NCBI GenBank assembly: GCA_003427395.1
Contig: BFEA01000239.1
Location: 1,222,998-1,281,596 of the forward strand
Direction of reading: 5' to 3'
DNA: 58,599 bases
From: Chara braunii
Taxonomy: Eukaryota > Streptophyta > Charophyceae > Charales > Characeae
Shown here piece after piece: positions 10,557-22,971 of this stretch; position 1 is the stretch's first letter; every line of letters begins with the position of its first letter. The notes below the pieces were generated by a model that worked only from the letters and a program-made list of their open reading frames with translations, ran no database searches and had not been told where the DNA came from. The position numbers and the translations under genes were made by a program.

Positions 10557-12880
10557 GAATGATCTCATGCTAGTTACTTGTGATTTGGGCTACTTAAACT
10601 TTTGTTTTTCACTCACTTGCTAGTAGGAAATGCTTTGATTATTCTATGAATGATCTCATGCTAATTACTTGTGATTTGGACTAGTGTAGATCTTGCTTTT
10701 CACTCACAAACTAGTAGGAGATCCTCTGATTCTTCCATGGATGATCTCTTGCTCAAGTCTTGCGATATAGCCTATAGTGTAAATCTTTCATTTCACTCAC
10801 ATAATAGTAGGAGATGTTCTGATTCTTCTATGAATGATCTCATGCTCATTTCTTGTGATTTAGACTAGTGTAGGTCTTGCTTTTCACTTACAAACTAGTA
10901 GGAGATCCTCCGATTCTTCCATGGATGATCTCTTGCTCAAGTCTTGTGATATAGGTTAGCGTAACTCTTGCATTTCACTCACACACTAGTAGGAGATGTT
11001 CAGATTCTTCTATGAATGATCTCATGCTCATTTCTTGTGATTTGGACCAGTGTAGGTCTTGCTTTTCACTCACATGCTAGTAGTAGATACTCCGATTCTT
11101 TTATGGTTGATCTCATGCTCATTACTTGTGGTTTGGGCTAGTGTAGATCTTGTCTTTCATTCACATGCTAGTAGGAGATCCTCCGATTCTTCCATGAATG
11201 ATCTCATGCTCATTACTTGTAATTTGGACTAGTGTAGATTTTGCTTTTCACTTACATGCTAGTAGGAGATCCTCCTATTCTTCCATGGATGATCTCTTGC
11301 TCAAATCTTGTGATGTAGCCTAAGTGTATTTCTTGCATTTCACTCACATACTAGTAGGAGATGCTCCGATTCTTTCATGGATGATCTCATGCTCATTACT
11401 TGTGATTTAGACGAGTGTAGATCTTGCTTTTCACTCACATGCTAGTAGGAGATGCTTCGATTCTTTCATGGATGATCTCATGCTCATTAGTTGTGATATA
11501 GCCTAGTGTAACTCTTGCATTTCACTCACATGCTAGTAGGAGATCCTCCGACTCTTTCATGGATGATCTCTTGCTCAAATCTTGTGATATAGCCTAGTGT
11601 AACTCTTGCATTTCACTCACATGCTAGTAGGAGATCCTCCGATTCTTCCATGGATGATCTCTTGCTCAAATCTTGTGATATAGCCTAGTGTAACTCTTGC
11701 ATTTCACTCACATGCTAGTAGGAGATCCTCCGACTATTCCATGGATGATCTCTTGCTCAAATCTTGTGATATAGCCTAGTGTAACTCTTGCATTTCAGTC
11801 ACATGCTAGTACGAGATCCTCCGATTTTTCCATGGATGATCTCATGCTCATTACTTGTGATTTGGACTCGCGTAGATCTTACTTTTCACTCACATGCTAG
11901 TAGGAGATCCTCCAATTCTTCCATGGATGATCTCTTGCTCAAACCTTGTGATATAGCCTAGTGTAACTCTTGCATTTCACTCACACACTAGTATGATGAT
12001 GTTCCGATTCTTTCATGAATGATCTCATGTTCATTACTTGTGATTTGGACTAGTGTAGATCTTGTTTTTTACTCACATGCTAGTAGGAGATGCTCTGATT
12101 CTCTCATGGATGATCTCATGCTCATCACTTGTGATTTGGACTAGTGTAGATCTTGCTTTTCACTCACATGCTAGTAGGAGATGCTCTGATTCTTTCATGG
12201 ATGATCTCATGCTCATTACTTGTGATTTGGACTAGTGTAGATCTTGCTTTTCACTCACATGCTAGTAGGAGATGCTCTGATTCTTTCATGGATGATCTGA
12301 TGCTCATTACTTGTGATTCGGACTAGTGTAGATCTTGCTTTTCACTTACATGCTAGTAGGAGATGCTCCGATTCTTTCATGGATGATCTCATGTTAATTA
12401 CTTGTGATTTGGACTAGTGTAGATCTTGCTCTTCACTCACATGCTGGTAGGAGATGCTCCGATTTTCTCATGGATGATCTCATGCTCATTACTTGTGATT
12501 TGGACTAGTGTAGATCTTACTTTTCACTCACATGCTTGTAGGAGATTCTTCGATTCTTCCATGAATGATCTGTTGATCAAACCTTGTGTATAGCCTAGTG
12601 TAACTCTTGCATTTCACTCACACACTAGTATGATGATGTTCATATTCTTTCTTGATGATTTGGGCTACTTCAACTCATGATTAATCCTTTTGATTTGGGC
12701 TACTCCAACTCATGTTTTTCACCCTTATGCTAGTAGGTGATGCTCAGGTTCTCCTATGAATGTTCTCGGGCTCAACACTTGCAATTTGGTCTAGTGTAAG
12801 TCTTGATTCTCACCCATATGCTAGTAGTAAATGATCCGATTCTTCCATAAGTGATTTCTTACTTAAACCACCAGTATTTG
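10530..12880. repeat. Tandem array of 91-bp satellite monomers (variant 1)
   Basis: More than twenty diverged monomers. The motif CACTCACATGCTAGTAGGAG recurs with a spacing of exactly 91 bases (for example 12161 and 12252). Each monomer also contains ATGGATGATCTCATGCTC and ACTAGTGTAGATCTTGC. No coding sequence. Confidence 0.9.
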
Positions 12881-12886
12881 GCCCAG

Positions 12887-13216
12887 CTATTGAAGCCGAG
12901 CCTGAATATGCCCTGCGCGCNGATTTTCGCCGAGCCTGGAGGGGGCAGCACCCGATTTGAAGCATGTGGTGGCTGACACAGGTACCGCCCCTTTTGCTGG
13001 CCCTGTTGCCAGCAACTGGAACGAAACGATAGCAGACTCCCTTGTTTTCACTCGTCTACCACTCCAAGCCTCGCCACAAGTGCAGACAGATACATTCTGG
13101 AAAGAGCAACCGTGAGAAACTGTGTGACTTTTGTTTTGTGGCAGACAGTTGAATGCTCCCCGCTTCTCACGGGGAGTCGCATCAGATACAGCCGAAATCC
13201 TTCTCTTTTTTCTTAC

Positions 13217-13260
<44 letters not shown>

Positions 13261-13690
13261 ACAAACTATGTGATTGCCATCAGATTCATCCGTCGTAGGC
13301 CCCAATTGTGGGAAAATACATTTTGGCAACTACTTGTCCTTGAGTGCTCAAAACGTTCCTGTGGTGGCAGGCAGTTATAATGCTCCCGTTTCTCACGGGG
13401 AGCTGAGGCAGATACAACCAAGATTCGTCTTTTTTTATAGTTATAAGAAAAGAAAAAACATTAATGGAAAAAGTTCACACACAACGTGATGGCCTTCAGA
13501 TTCATGCGCTATAGGGCACCATAGAGGGAAGATACATTCTGGCAAGTGCTTGTCGTGGATTGACCGAAACCTTCCTCTGGCGGTATGTTGCTCGTGAGAA
13601 ACGGGGAGTCACATCAGATACCCGATTTCTTGCTTCCTAGAAAAAAAAAAAAAAAAAAAAAGGGAAAACACTCAGAAAATCACTGGGCAG
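12887..13690. repeat. Repeats of about 0.22 kb with CTCACGGGGAG hairpin, centre of foldback element
   Basis: About three diverged units, each with a GC-rich inverted pair around TTCTCACGGGGAG (13155-13176, 13382-13403, and an inverted-looking copy near 13589-13609) and an A-rich tract (13220-13258, 13447-13457, 13641-13660). A single N lies at 12921. No gene is supported. The A-tracts downstream of structured repeats could mean retroposed units. Confidence 0.55.
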
Positions 13691-14040
13691 ATTCACCCAG
13701 GTCATAAATGCGGCCTGATACATTTCAAACTTCTATCATGAAAATGCCCTTCCAACGTTACATTTCTTTTTTTTTTCCTTTTTTTTTTTCACGTCGTGGC
13801 ATATTTTTATTCTTCCTTTTTCATGCCATTTGCTCTCAGCGTCCGTGCATACGTTTCCACATGCCACGGAAAACCAACAGGACACATACCAGCCATTTGC
13901 CCGTTTTCCTTGGGCCAGCCACCTTGCTGCCCCGTTGCACTACCGACCCTCTTCCGAACCCCGAAAAACGCGTAGCGTTAACGCTAAGGGCCCGCGGCCG
14001 ATGTATGGGCCAAGTACTGGTGGTTTAAGACTTGTGTTTT
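13691..14040. other. No gene seen between satellite arrays
   Basis: Unique-looking DNA with T-rich tracts; a 106-codon open frame at 13708-14028 has no recognisable motif. It is the only clearly non-repetitive part inside the foldback element, so any internal gene would be here, but none is convincing. Confidence 0.4.
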
Positions 14041-15868
14041 GAGACTAGTCTAGCTTGTGCCTTCCACTCTTATGGTAGGCGATGACATTCCGTTTCAAAC
14101 TTGGTTGCATCCATGAGTCATGTGCATGTGTTTGAGCAAGTCTCACTTACACACATGGCTCAACTCTCACATGATGGCAGTGTATTTCAAACTTGGTTGC
14201 ATACATGAGCCATGAGCATGTGTTTGCGCAAGTCTCACTCACACACATGGCTCAACTCTCACATGATGGTCGTCTATTCCAAACTTGGTTGCATACATGA
14301 GCCATGAGCATGTGTTTGAGCAAGTCTCACTCACGTACATGGCTCAACTCTCGTATGATGATGTTCCGATTCATACTTAGTTGATCTCTCCTCCATGTGC
14401 ATGTGTCCTTCACTAGTTCAAGTTTCCCATTGTCAAGTTCGTGTATGTTGTGATGTTCCGGTTCATACTTAGTTGATCTTTCCTCCATGTGCATGTGTCC
14501 ATCACTAGTTCTAGCTTCTCATNTTAGCTTCTCATTGTCAAGTTCGTGTATGTTGTGATGTTCCGGTTCATACTTAGTTGATCTTTCCTCCATGTGCATG
14601 TGTCCATCACTAGTTCTACCTTGTCATTGTCAAGTTCATATGTGTGTGAAGTTTCGGTTCATACTTAGTTGATCTTTCCTCCATGTGCACGTGTCCATCA
14701 CTAGTTCTAGCTTCTCGTTGTCAAATTCATGTATGTTGTGATGTTCCGGTCCTCCAAACTTGTGTTTTTCGCACTCACACTAGTAGGTAGTGTAACGCTT
14801 CACACATAGATGCTTCTTGATGCAATCTTGGTGATTTGGGCTCTCCAAACTTGTGTTTTTCTCACTTACACTAGTAGGTAGTATAGCGCTTCACCCATAA
14901 GTGATCCATGATACAATCTTGGTGATTTGGGTTCTCCAAACTTGTGTTTTTCACACTCACACTAATAGGTAGTGTAGCGCTTCACACATGGATGCTTCTT
15001 GATGCAATCTTGGTGATTTGGATCCTTCAAACTTGTGTTTTTTACACTCATTCTAGTAGGTAGTGTAGCGCTTCACACATGGATGCTTCTTGATGCAATC
15101 TTGGTGATTTGGGCTCTCCAAACTTGTGTTTTTCACACTTACACCAGTGAGTAGTATAGCGATTCACCCATAAGTGATCCTTGATGCAATCTTGGTGATT
15201 TGGGTCCTCCAAACTTGTGTTTTTCATACTCACACTAGTAGGTTGTATTGCGCTTCTTTCATAGATGACCTTTGATTCAACTTTGGTGATCTTGCCTACT
15301 TATACTCTTGTTTTCACTCACGTAATAACATGTGATATCCCGGATGATCTTCCCCCCATGTACATGTGTTTTTCATTAGTCTAGCATATTTTTGCCTTGT
15401 TCATACTTGGTGTAATGTTCCGGATGATCTTCCCTCCATGTGCATGTACTTTCCATCTAGTTCTAGCATCTCCTTGTCTTGTTCATACTTGGTGTGATGT
15501 TCCGGATGAACTTCCCTTCATATGCATGTGCTTTTCTTTAGTCTAGCCAATCATTGTCGTGATCATACTTGGTGTGATGTTCCGGTTGATCTTCCCCTCA
15601 CGTACATGTGTTTTTCATTAGTCTAAGCATCTCCTTGTCATGTTCATACTTGGTGTAATGTTCCGGATGATCTTCGTTCCATGTGCATGTGCTTTCCATC
15701 TAGTTCTAGCATCTCTTTGTCATGTTCATACTTAGTATGATGGTCCGGATGATCTTCCCTTCATGTGCATGTGCTTTTTCATTAGTCTAGCCACTCATTG
15801 TCATGTTCATACTTGTTGTGGTGTTCGGATTGATCTTCCCTTCATGTGCATATGCTTTTCATTAGTCT
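14041..15868. repeat. Tandem arrays of 91-bp satellite, four further variants
   Basis: Four blocks of distinct but same-length monomers. 14060-14350 has TTGGTTGCATACATGAGCC, period 92. 14350-14750 has GATGTTCCGGTTCATACTTA, period 91 apart from a small duplication with one N at 14523. 14752-15300 has CTCCAAACTTGTGTTTTTC, period 91. 15325-15868 has GATGTTCCGGATGATCTTCC, period about 80. Shared words such as CACTAGTAGG link them to the array at 10530-12880. Confidence 0.85.
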
Positions 15869-16165
15869 AGCAAGATTGCATCAAGGATCACTTATGGGTG
15901 AAGCGCGCTATACTACCTACTAGTGTAAGTGTGAAAAACACAAGTTTGGAAAACCCAAATCACCAAGATTGCATCAAGAAGCATCCATGTGTGAAGCGAT
16001 ACACTACCTACTAGTGTGAGTGTGAAAAACACAAGTTTGGGGAGCCCAAATCACCAAGATTGCATCAAGAAGCATCCATGTGTAAAGCGCTACACTACCT
16101 ACTAGTGTGAGTGTGAAAAACACAAGTTTGGAGAGCCCAAATCACCAAGATTGTATCAAGAAGCA
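15869..16165. repeat. Inverted block of the CTCCAAACTTG satellite variant
   Basis: About three monomers in the opposite orientation to those at 14752-15300 (GATTGCATCAAGAAGCATCC and AAAACACAAGTTTGG). An orientation switch occurs near 15868, inside the array. Confidence 0.85.
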
Positions 16166-16467
16166 TCTAGGAAAGAATCAGAGTACTACCTCCTAGTGCA
16201 TAAGTGAAAGAGAAGAGTTTGAGTAGCCTATGGAAGAGAGAAGGTGAAGTAAGAGAAGATGGAGGAGAAGGCGAGAGAGGTGAGGAAGATGGAGATGGAG
16301 AAGAAGGGGAGAAAGACAAAGAAAATGAAAGTGAAGAGGAGAAAGGAGGAGATGGAGAGGGGAGAGAAGAGAAGGAAGAAGGGGGCAGTGAGGAGGAAGA
16401 AAAGGAAGAAGAAGGAGGAGAGGAAGAAGGAGAAGAAGAGGAAGAAGAAGAAGAAGAAGAGGAATTA

Positions 16468-16499
<32 letters not shown>

Positions 16500-17386
16500 A
16501 GAAGAAGATGAAGGTGAGGAAGTCTCTTCCTTCCTCTCACCTTGTTGATTCCTTGATGTTGGTGTCCTCTTGATGAAGTTTCCTCTCCTTGCATAATCCC
16601 CCCTTGGCTATGGCTTCCTTCTTCTCCAAGCCCTTCTCTCCTCCTTCCTTGCTCTCCCTCAGGCCATGGCAAGCTCCCCCAGCTATGACTATGGAGTCCT
16701 CCCCTCTAGAAGGGCTAATGGGGCTCCTCTAGCCTCTCCTTCTCTCCAACACCCAGGAGGGATATGGCGGATCACCTCCCAAGTGTCTTTCCCACCATCA
16801 CTATCCTCTAGAGTCCTCCCCACTACCTCCTAGTCTCCTCTAAGCTCTCCCACTAGCATGGGTTCCTCCCTCCTCACTCCAAGTGCAAAGTTGTTCATGT
16901 GAGCTCACTTGGGCAGCATGGGCAGTCCTCATGCAAATGTGAGAGTAGCGGACTGCATCCTCAACTTATGTAGGCTGAAACCAGCAGTCCGGCCAACCCA
17001 TGAGCCTCTCCAAGTGCCTTGGGGTGAACCGAGGTACCCCCAAGGCCAAATTCTTCTACTAGGCCCTTCTGGAGGTACCTGGGCCTCATTTTGACCAAGT
17101 ACATGCAGTCCGAGTGGTTGGTATCAACTTGGACTGCCTCTTGGCCTACTCCAGCCTCTTTTTCATTGCTCAAATGCTGCCGCCTAGGGTCCTAATGCCC
17201 AAAGGGCAGCAATATTTGAGAGAAAATTCCAAGTTTCGGCCTCCCTTGGGTAGGCTGGAGCATTTTTCCGTGTGGCGGCACATTTTCAGCCTTGGATTTG
17301 ACTGAGATCCAAGGCCAGCAATAATCCGAGCTACCCCCTAGTAGCCCTTACTTCAATTTTGAGCCCCTAAGTCTACTTTTTCAATT
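16166..17386 (-). repeat. Right inverted arm of foldback element
   Basis: Reverse complement of 9371-10556 with moderate divergence, including the paired purine tract (GAA)n at 16204-16522. Unlike the left side, it is not followed outward by the 3-kb repeat. The Glu/Lys-rich frames here are repeat translation. Confidence 0.8.
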
Positions 17387-18640
17387 GCGAGAGCTCTGGC
17401 GAAACTCAGGAGGAGTTCTGGAGGCAGGGAACTGAGAGGTAACGGTTCCATGCTCCTTTTATAAGCCCAGTTATAACCCATATGCGTACTCCTTGCTATG
17501 TTTGGCTGAGTATACTGCGTGCACCCTTACTTTGACTTTGAGTTTGACTTTCAGGACTTAAACCAGACTTAAATAAAGGAAGGTATGGACAATGTAAGTT
17601 TCAGTTTTGTTGTCTGACTGAAAGCAGATTGTGGGATTGCATATGGGGGAAAGATGAGAGGAAGGCAATTTTGCGTGTGTTTGACTGGGTTAATCAAAGG
17701 CTGGGCAAGTCTCCATAAGTTTGGGGAGGCTCAATGCTATGCTTTGACTTGTGAGGGTTCTTTGTGGCTGACTTTTTAGGAATCAAGCATTGTCTCATAA
17801 GTTTGGGTGGCTTGGTTGCCTTGTTTATTTTGGGTTTCCTCAGTTTCTTTTGGTTCTGAACGAGGGGGTCTGAGCATGTTGCATAAGTTTGGGTGGCTCA
17901 ACCTCTTGCTGCTTTATTTAAGGGATCAAACCAGTCAGAGGACCAGACATGTTCCATAAGTTTGGGTGGTCTTGGTCCAATGCCACGCAAATGATGGAAC
18001 CAAAAAGTTATACTTTGGTTATACTTTTTTATGATTTTATCTAGGAACAGGCTAGACAGACATTGTTCCATAAGTTTCGGTGGTCTGACTATAACTTATC
18101 ACAAGTTAAAGAGAGTATTAACTAAGAATAAACTTGTGGTAAGAAGGGGCAGGCTGAACCTCCAGCTAAAGATAATCGGTTCTGTCATATGCTACCTTAA
18201 AAGGCTAAATGAAAATAATTATATAAAACTTGGACACTTAAACATTTCAGGGCAACTAGGGTGGTCTAGTCACGTTCCAAAGGAAGAGAAAAGTTGTAGT
18301 ACCATGTGTATGTGTATATTCAATGGTTGAGATAGACATGTTCCATACGTTTGGTTGATCTAACTTTATGCCTTATGTAAGTTGGGTATAAAGGGGTAAA
18401 TCGTTGAAAGATTGAACTACTGTTTGATAAGACTGACTTTTAGCTGGTGAGAGTACTTATCTTTGTGGTTTGGTCTTGCATGTGGCTAAGTGAGATTATT
18501 ACTTAGTCTGAGTTTCACTTTGATAGGTAGTTGTTGTAGCTGCTCGCCACATGCTAGAGCGATAGGAGCTAGTTCAATTTCTGCATTTTTCGAGCTAAGG
18601 TTATTTTACTTAAGTCGATTTCTGCATTTTTTTGGATGTT
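17387..18640. repeat. Irregular repeats of CATAAGTTTGGGTGG
   Basis: The word (T)CCATAAGTTTGGGTGG and close variants occur near 17714, 17795, 17880, 17950, 18068 and 18330 at uneven spacing. No gene. It may be part of the LTR or untranslated DNA of the Ty3/gypsy element that follows. Confidence 0.5.
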
Positions 18641-19240
18641 TTGTTATACTTGGTCTTGTATAAATCTTGGTAAGCTACTTTCTCTACAGGAAGCGCTGCC
18701 GAAATTTCTACAAAACCAAGGAGTTAATTAGATTTTGTTTTTTCAAAGTTCAACTTGTCTAACTTTTATATATGGCTTAGTAAAACTATGGAAAGAGTCT
18801 GAAAGACTCCTTTTCTAAAGGGAGTATTACCTAAATTCGTACTAATTGAAGGCGTTAGACAAAATTGAACCTTGAGAAGTCAAAGTTATTTTAGGTTCTG
18901 AACTTTGCTTTGTATGAATCTGGGAAGTATCATGTTCTAAAGGGAGTGCTACGCAAATTTTTACAGGTCTAAGGTTTTAGTTAATTTTTTTCTTAGTTGA
19001 ACTCGAGTTTTGTTTTGAGTTCGCATCTGACTTAGTATAAATTTGGGAAGTTTCCACTTCTAAGGGGAGTGCTGCTCAAATTTTTTCTAATTAAGGGAGT
19101 TCGACAAACTTTGACTTCCTAAGAGTTAAAAAATATTTCAATTTTTATATTCGAGCTAATATAAATTATGAAAAGGCACTTTTCATACGGGAAGCGCTAC
19201 CGAAATTTTCCTAGGGTGAAGGAGATAGATTATATTTTAA
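18640..19240. repeat. About five 122-bp repeats with GGAAGCGCTGCCGAAATTT core
   Basis: Cores lie near 18690, 18820, 18940, 19062 and 19188. Related cores (GTGCTGCCGAAAATTTTCTA) recur in the leader of the second Ty3/gypsy element near 30140, 30340 and 31105, linking the two regions. Confidence 0.6.
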
Positions 19241-21024
19241 CAAGTGGCGAATTATGGTGATCCACCCTGAATAGCGGAGATGTTGCCACAGGTCTACCTT
19301 GCTTTGGGCACTAGCTTAGAGGTAGGTCTAGGCTTAGCTTGTAGGAGGACCTTGAATAAGAATGTGCTATGGAGCTTTATTTTTTATACACTTATGAATT
19401 TAGTTTGGGTATTGGCCTGTTCTGTGGTACATGTCCTCTTGATCATTTCATTCAGGATTTGGAATAGATTCAGCTTGATCCTACAAAGACCATCTTCTGT
19501 TATCACTGATAACAGGTCGGTTGCTGATTCGTCGGTCTACGACTCAACTCCAATCCTTCTTCGATACTCAACCTAAAAGTTTTTAGCCTTGGTGGTTTCT
19601 ATTGTTTTATTAAGGTTTTCACCCTGACTTTTATTGAATGACCATTTAACAAAGGTATTGAGTGTTTAATTATGAAAGGTTGGACAAAGGTTGGACAAAG
19701 GTTGGGGCTTGCATGGCTAAAGCGAGGGGTATGATCATAGAGAATGGTTGAAGTTAACCCCGTGTAGTACATGGACTTCTGTTGACTCTTTGATGTGATT
19801 GCATGTATGTTTTGTAGCTCGAACTTTGGATTTGACTGCCTGCGATCATATACATATGTATGGTTATGAGGAGTTCCACTATGACTGTGAGGAGTTTCAC
19901 TGTGACTGTGAGAAGTGATCGTCACATATTTATCCCCCCTTTACATATATATATGTACATACCTATGTTTGGGTGTTTCGCGTGGCCTAAGGAGCCCAGA
20001 CTTAAGGGTTTAATTTGGATCGAAGTTGAGAAAGGAAGAGAAATTCCCTCCCTTTAATGTTGTTTACTTCTTAAAGAGTTCTTAGTCGGACGTTGGTCCT
20101 GGACCTGGATTCGAGGTTCTTGTCCAGGACATCCCAAGTCTTTGGCTCTGCATGGAAGGGATCACCACCCACGCAGAGCCTATTTGCCCTGCCCACCGGA
20201 ACACTCAGCCTAAAGTCCGGAGGTACCGAGGAGACCGCACGACTGTTCCTTCAGCCGTGCAATATCGTGAAGGGGTAGACCTTCACAATACTTCGAGTTT
20301 GACACTTAAGTGTCATAAGTGGTACTCGAATCCACGAGGGACCACTTGATTATAGGTACTACATAGTACGCCATCATCGCGTCTGCTTGCATATTCATAC
20401 ATTGCTAGTCGATATTGGAAGGCCCTGCGTCCGCGCAGTTTTATACTAAGTCTCGCGCGCGTCGCCTATCCGATTTCCGCATCGGAGAGTTATGAGATGG
20501 CTACTGAAGGGACTAGGATTGTGTGCGTTGTTTTGATTATGTTGTTTTGTGTGTGTGTGTGTGTGTGTGTTTTAATTTTTATGTTCTTAGAGTGGTGCAA
20601 CACGTGGTAAGTGAGATGCGTCTTAGTCGACCAACGACGAGTCGCGGTTGGGACCGCAGCCCCCCAACGCGTCGGCGCACGTGCGGGTCCGATAGAGGTG
20701 TAAAACCGCGCGTACCCCTATGCTACAACGAACGAGAAACACCCTCGACTGGTCCACCTCTTAGATTGCAGTTGATTAACTTTCGTACTGTGGACTGGTA
20801 ACTCGGCGGGGATATGCCCACCGAAGGGAGGTGACAACTCCCGTAAGGTGGAGGTAAGTCGTGCCTCGCGTTGGACCTATCTTATCGTAGGGGCTCGCGA
20901 GAGGTATGGCTTGCGCACTTGGTCGGAGTGGCTTGCGGAAGCTCCATGTGTATTTGTGATGAGGATCAGACCAACTCCTGCGTGATGAGGTCGGGAGGGT
21001 CCCTCGCGACCGATGCGCTCGACA
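19241..21024 (+). mobile_element. Probable 5' LTR region of Ty3/gypsy element 1
   Basis: This region ends ...GCTCGACA directly before a tRNA-Asp PBS. Several blocks match the relic at 47560-48684 in order: TGTTATCA(C/T)T...AGGTCGGTTG (about 19495-19520 and 47765-47795), CCGCGCGTACCCC (about 20707 and 48370) and GGTCGGAGTGG (about 20920 and 48584). A (GT)n run lies at 20549-20571. The left boundary is not defined. No gene is supported. Confidence 0.55.
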
Positions 21025-21026
21025 GG

Positions 21027-21044
21027 TGGCGCCGTTGCCGAGGA
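21027..21044 (+). promoter_or_regulatory. Primer binding site, tRNA-Asp type (element 1)
   Basis: TGGCGCCGTTGCCGAGGA is complementary to the 3' end of plant-type tRNA-Asp, with one mismatch to the usual TGGCGCCGTTGCCGGGGA of plant Ty3/gypsy elements. It lies two bases after a CA-ending LTR-like sequence. Confidence 0.85.
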
Positions 21045-21404
21045 TAACGAAAGCCTACCGTTGTCCCTGGTGGAACGACATCCGACTATGGGATTGGGGA
21101 GAAAATAGGCATATAAGGAAAGGCAGAGTACTCGATGCCTTGGTTGACTGTTTATGTTGGGCGGATGTTATAAGTTTTACCTTTGATTTGATTGGCTGCC
21201 TGACTTGAACGACCATGAGGGAAGTCCTATAGAGGAAGTGGGTCCTACTAAGGTGGGTTCAAAAGAAAGAGACGGGTAGCACTTGTTAGATCGGGACTGT
21301 GAAGTAATTATGTAGGAGATTTGATAGGTGTCATGCTAAGTTAGGATGCTGAATGCAAGTTTCCCTCTTCTTAATAGGAAAGTTGAGTAAGAGATTCGAC
21401 CAAG

Positions 21405-22957
21405 ATGTCGGAAAGCATAGCTGGTGGTATCGGGAAGGTCTTGACAATTGATGATTTGGTCGAGGCCCTGGACAGGAAAGAGAGGTTGCAGAGCAATGTT
21501 CCCGAAGTCAACACCTTCCATTTCAATGGCGAGCAAGTTTCAAAATGGTTAGAACTGGTTGAACAGGCACTAATGGGGTTGTCGGATGCTGTAAAGTTCC
21601 AACGTATTCTGAAATACGTACTCCATGGGCACCACCAGGAGGTAGAAAAGGTGATAAATGCAACCAACGGCAGTTGGGTGAGATTCAAGGATGATATGCA
21701 AAGGAAGTACAGGCTGGGTGATGGCCTGTTAACCACTACAAATTTGTAAGCAATGAACAGGGAAGATCTTACCACAGTCGGGGCCTTTGTACAAGAATTT
21801 AAGAAAAAGGCAAGGAAGGTCTCGAAATCTCGAAAGAGGCACAATGTGCTATCTTCCTGGGACTGTTCACTGTCTCGGAAGCCTTGGAATTGACAAGCCA
21901 TGGAGGAGGAAGTGTGAAGCTCACATGGGCCACCATCGATAAAGGAGTAGAGGAAGGGAGTTTGGACCAGGTGGAACAATATCAAATGTGTCCGCAAAGG
22001 CGGAAGAGGAAGGAGCGAGATGCGACCTCCTCAGGGACCCCGGGGGTGAAAAGGATCGTCACAGACGTACCCGCAGAGTTGGGTTATGGGAAAGACGTCG
22101 TGGTGCAAAAGAAAGTGGTGACAACGATCCAAGGGAACGAAAAGGAGCCAATGGTAGAGGAGGACATTCAGGAAGAATGGGAAAAGGAGGAGCCAGTGCC
22201 CTAACATCTTTTAAAGGCACAACGCAAACAGCGCAATCTAACGCAGGGAGGGCAAGACTCCGGAAAGGGACAGGCGCCCCAAGCATTGGCAGTAGCCTCG
22301 CTGAGTACAGCAACTCCGTCAAGCGGTGCGGGACCTTTGCAAGCGATGGTAGCACCGTATGGGCAGTGGTCATGACCTGTGTTTAACACCTTCATGCCAT
22401 GGGGAGGTCCAGCCCCGTCTGGACATATGGTACCATACGCAGAGCCCCAAGCGAGTATGCCACCGCCGAGTTATCCTTCAGTGCAGGCCCAACCCATGAC
22501 ACCTCCCCCATCGCCCACGCCAAGTTCACAGGGTAGTGTGACCGGAGGAGGGAATCAGGGTCAGGGCAACCAGGGGAATAGAGGAAGAGGTGGTGGAAGA
22601 GGACGTGGTAGGAATGGCAGAGGCCGAGGAAGACAATGGAACAATCAAGGCTATCAAGGTCGAGGGAATCAAGGGAATCAAGGGGGTCAAGGGTATGGGA
22701 GACCCCGCTTTGATTGGAGCACCACTATTTGCCGGCATTGCGACCAGCAAGGCCATACAATACGGTTCTGCAATACAAGACGAGATGATGAAAAATATGG
22801 ACCGATCTATTCTAACATGGAGGGTGCTATGTATGATCGGTTCGGGTTGTACATTGACCAGAAGATTCCAGGTAGGGTGAGGGCTGAAGCCCTTTTGACG
22901 AGTAACCGTGAGGCGGACAACGCCAACCACGTTCAGGTTGTGGCAAGAAAAGGATGA
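21405..22957 (+). pseudogene. gag: Ty3/gypsy element 1 Gag with zinc knuckle, broken
   Basis: Gag forms the particle and binds the element RNA. The ATG at 21405 opens a frame with a capsid-like segment (NTFHFNGEQVSKWLELVEQA). It stops at TAA 21747-21749 and shifts frame near 21830. The second frame runs to 22957 through TAA 22202-22204 and TGA 22373-22375. It ends in a Pro-rich then Gly/Arg-rich region (about 22540-22700) and a CCHC zinc knuckle, CRHCDQQGHTIRFC, at 22730-22771. A further one-base shift near 22940 links it to the next frame. CAA-to-TAA and TGG-to-TGA explain two of the stops. Confidence 0.75.
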
Positions 22958-22971
22958 CCCACCAATAGGAG

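Noticed and set aside
10103-10558. Leu-rich 151-codon frame
   Set aside because: It translates a TTC/CTT repeat inside the foldback arm; the same repeat reads Phe- or Ser-rich in other frames.
10530-12880. CRISPR-like array
   Set aside because: The whole 91-bp unit repeats and diverges; there are no unique spacers between identical short repeats, and the DNA is eukaryotic.
16204-16548. Glu-rich 114-codon frame
   Set aside because: Translation of the (GAA)n tract that pairs with the left-arm (TTC)n.
22059-22373. Minus-strand frames opposite gag of element 1
   Set aside because: Shadows of the gag coding strand, with no motif of their own.
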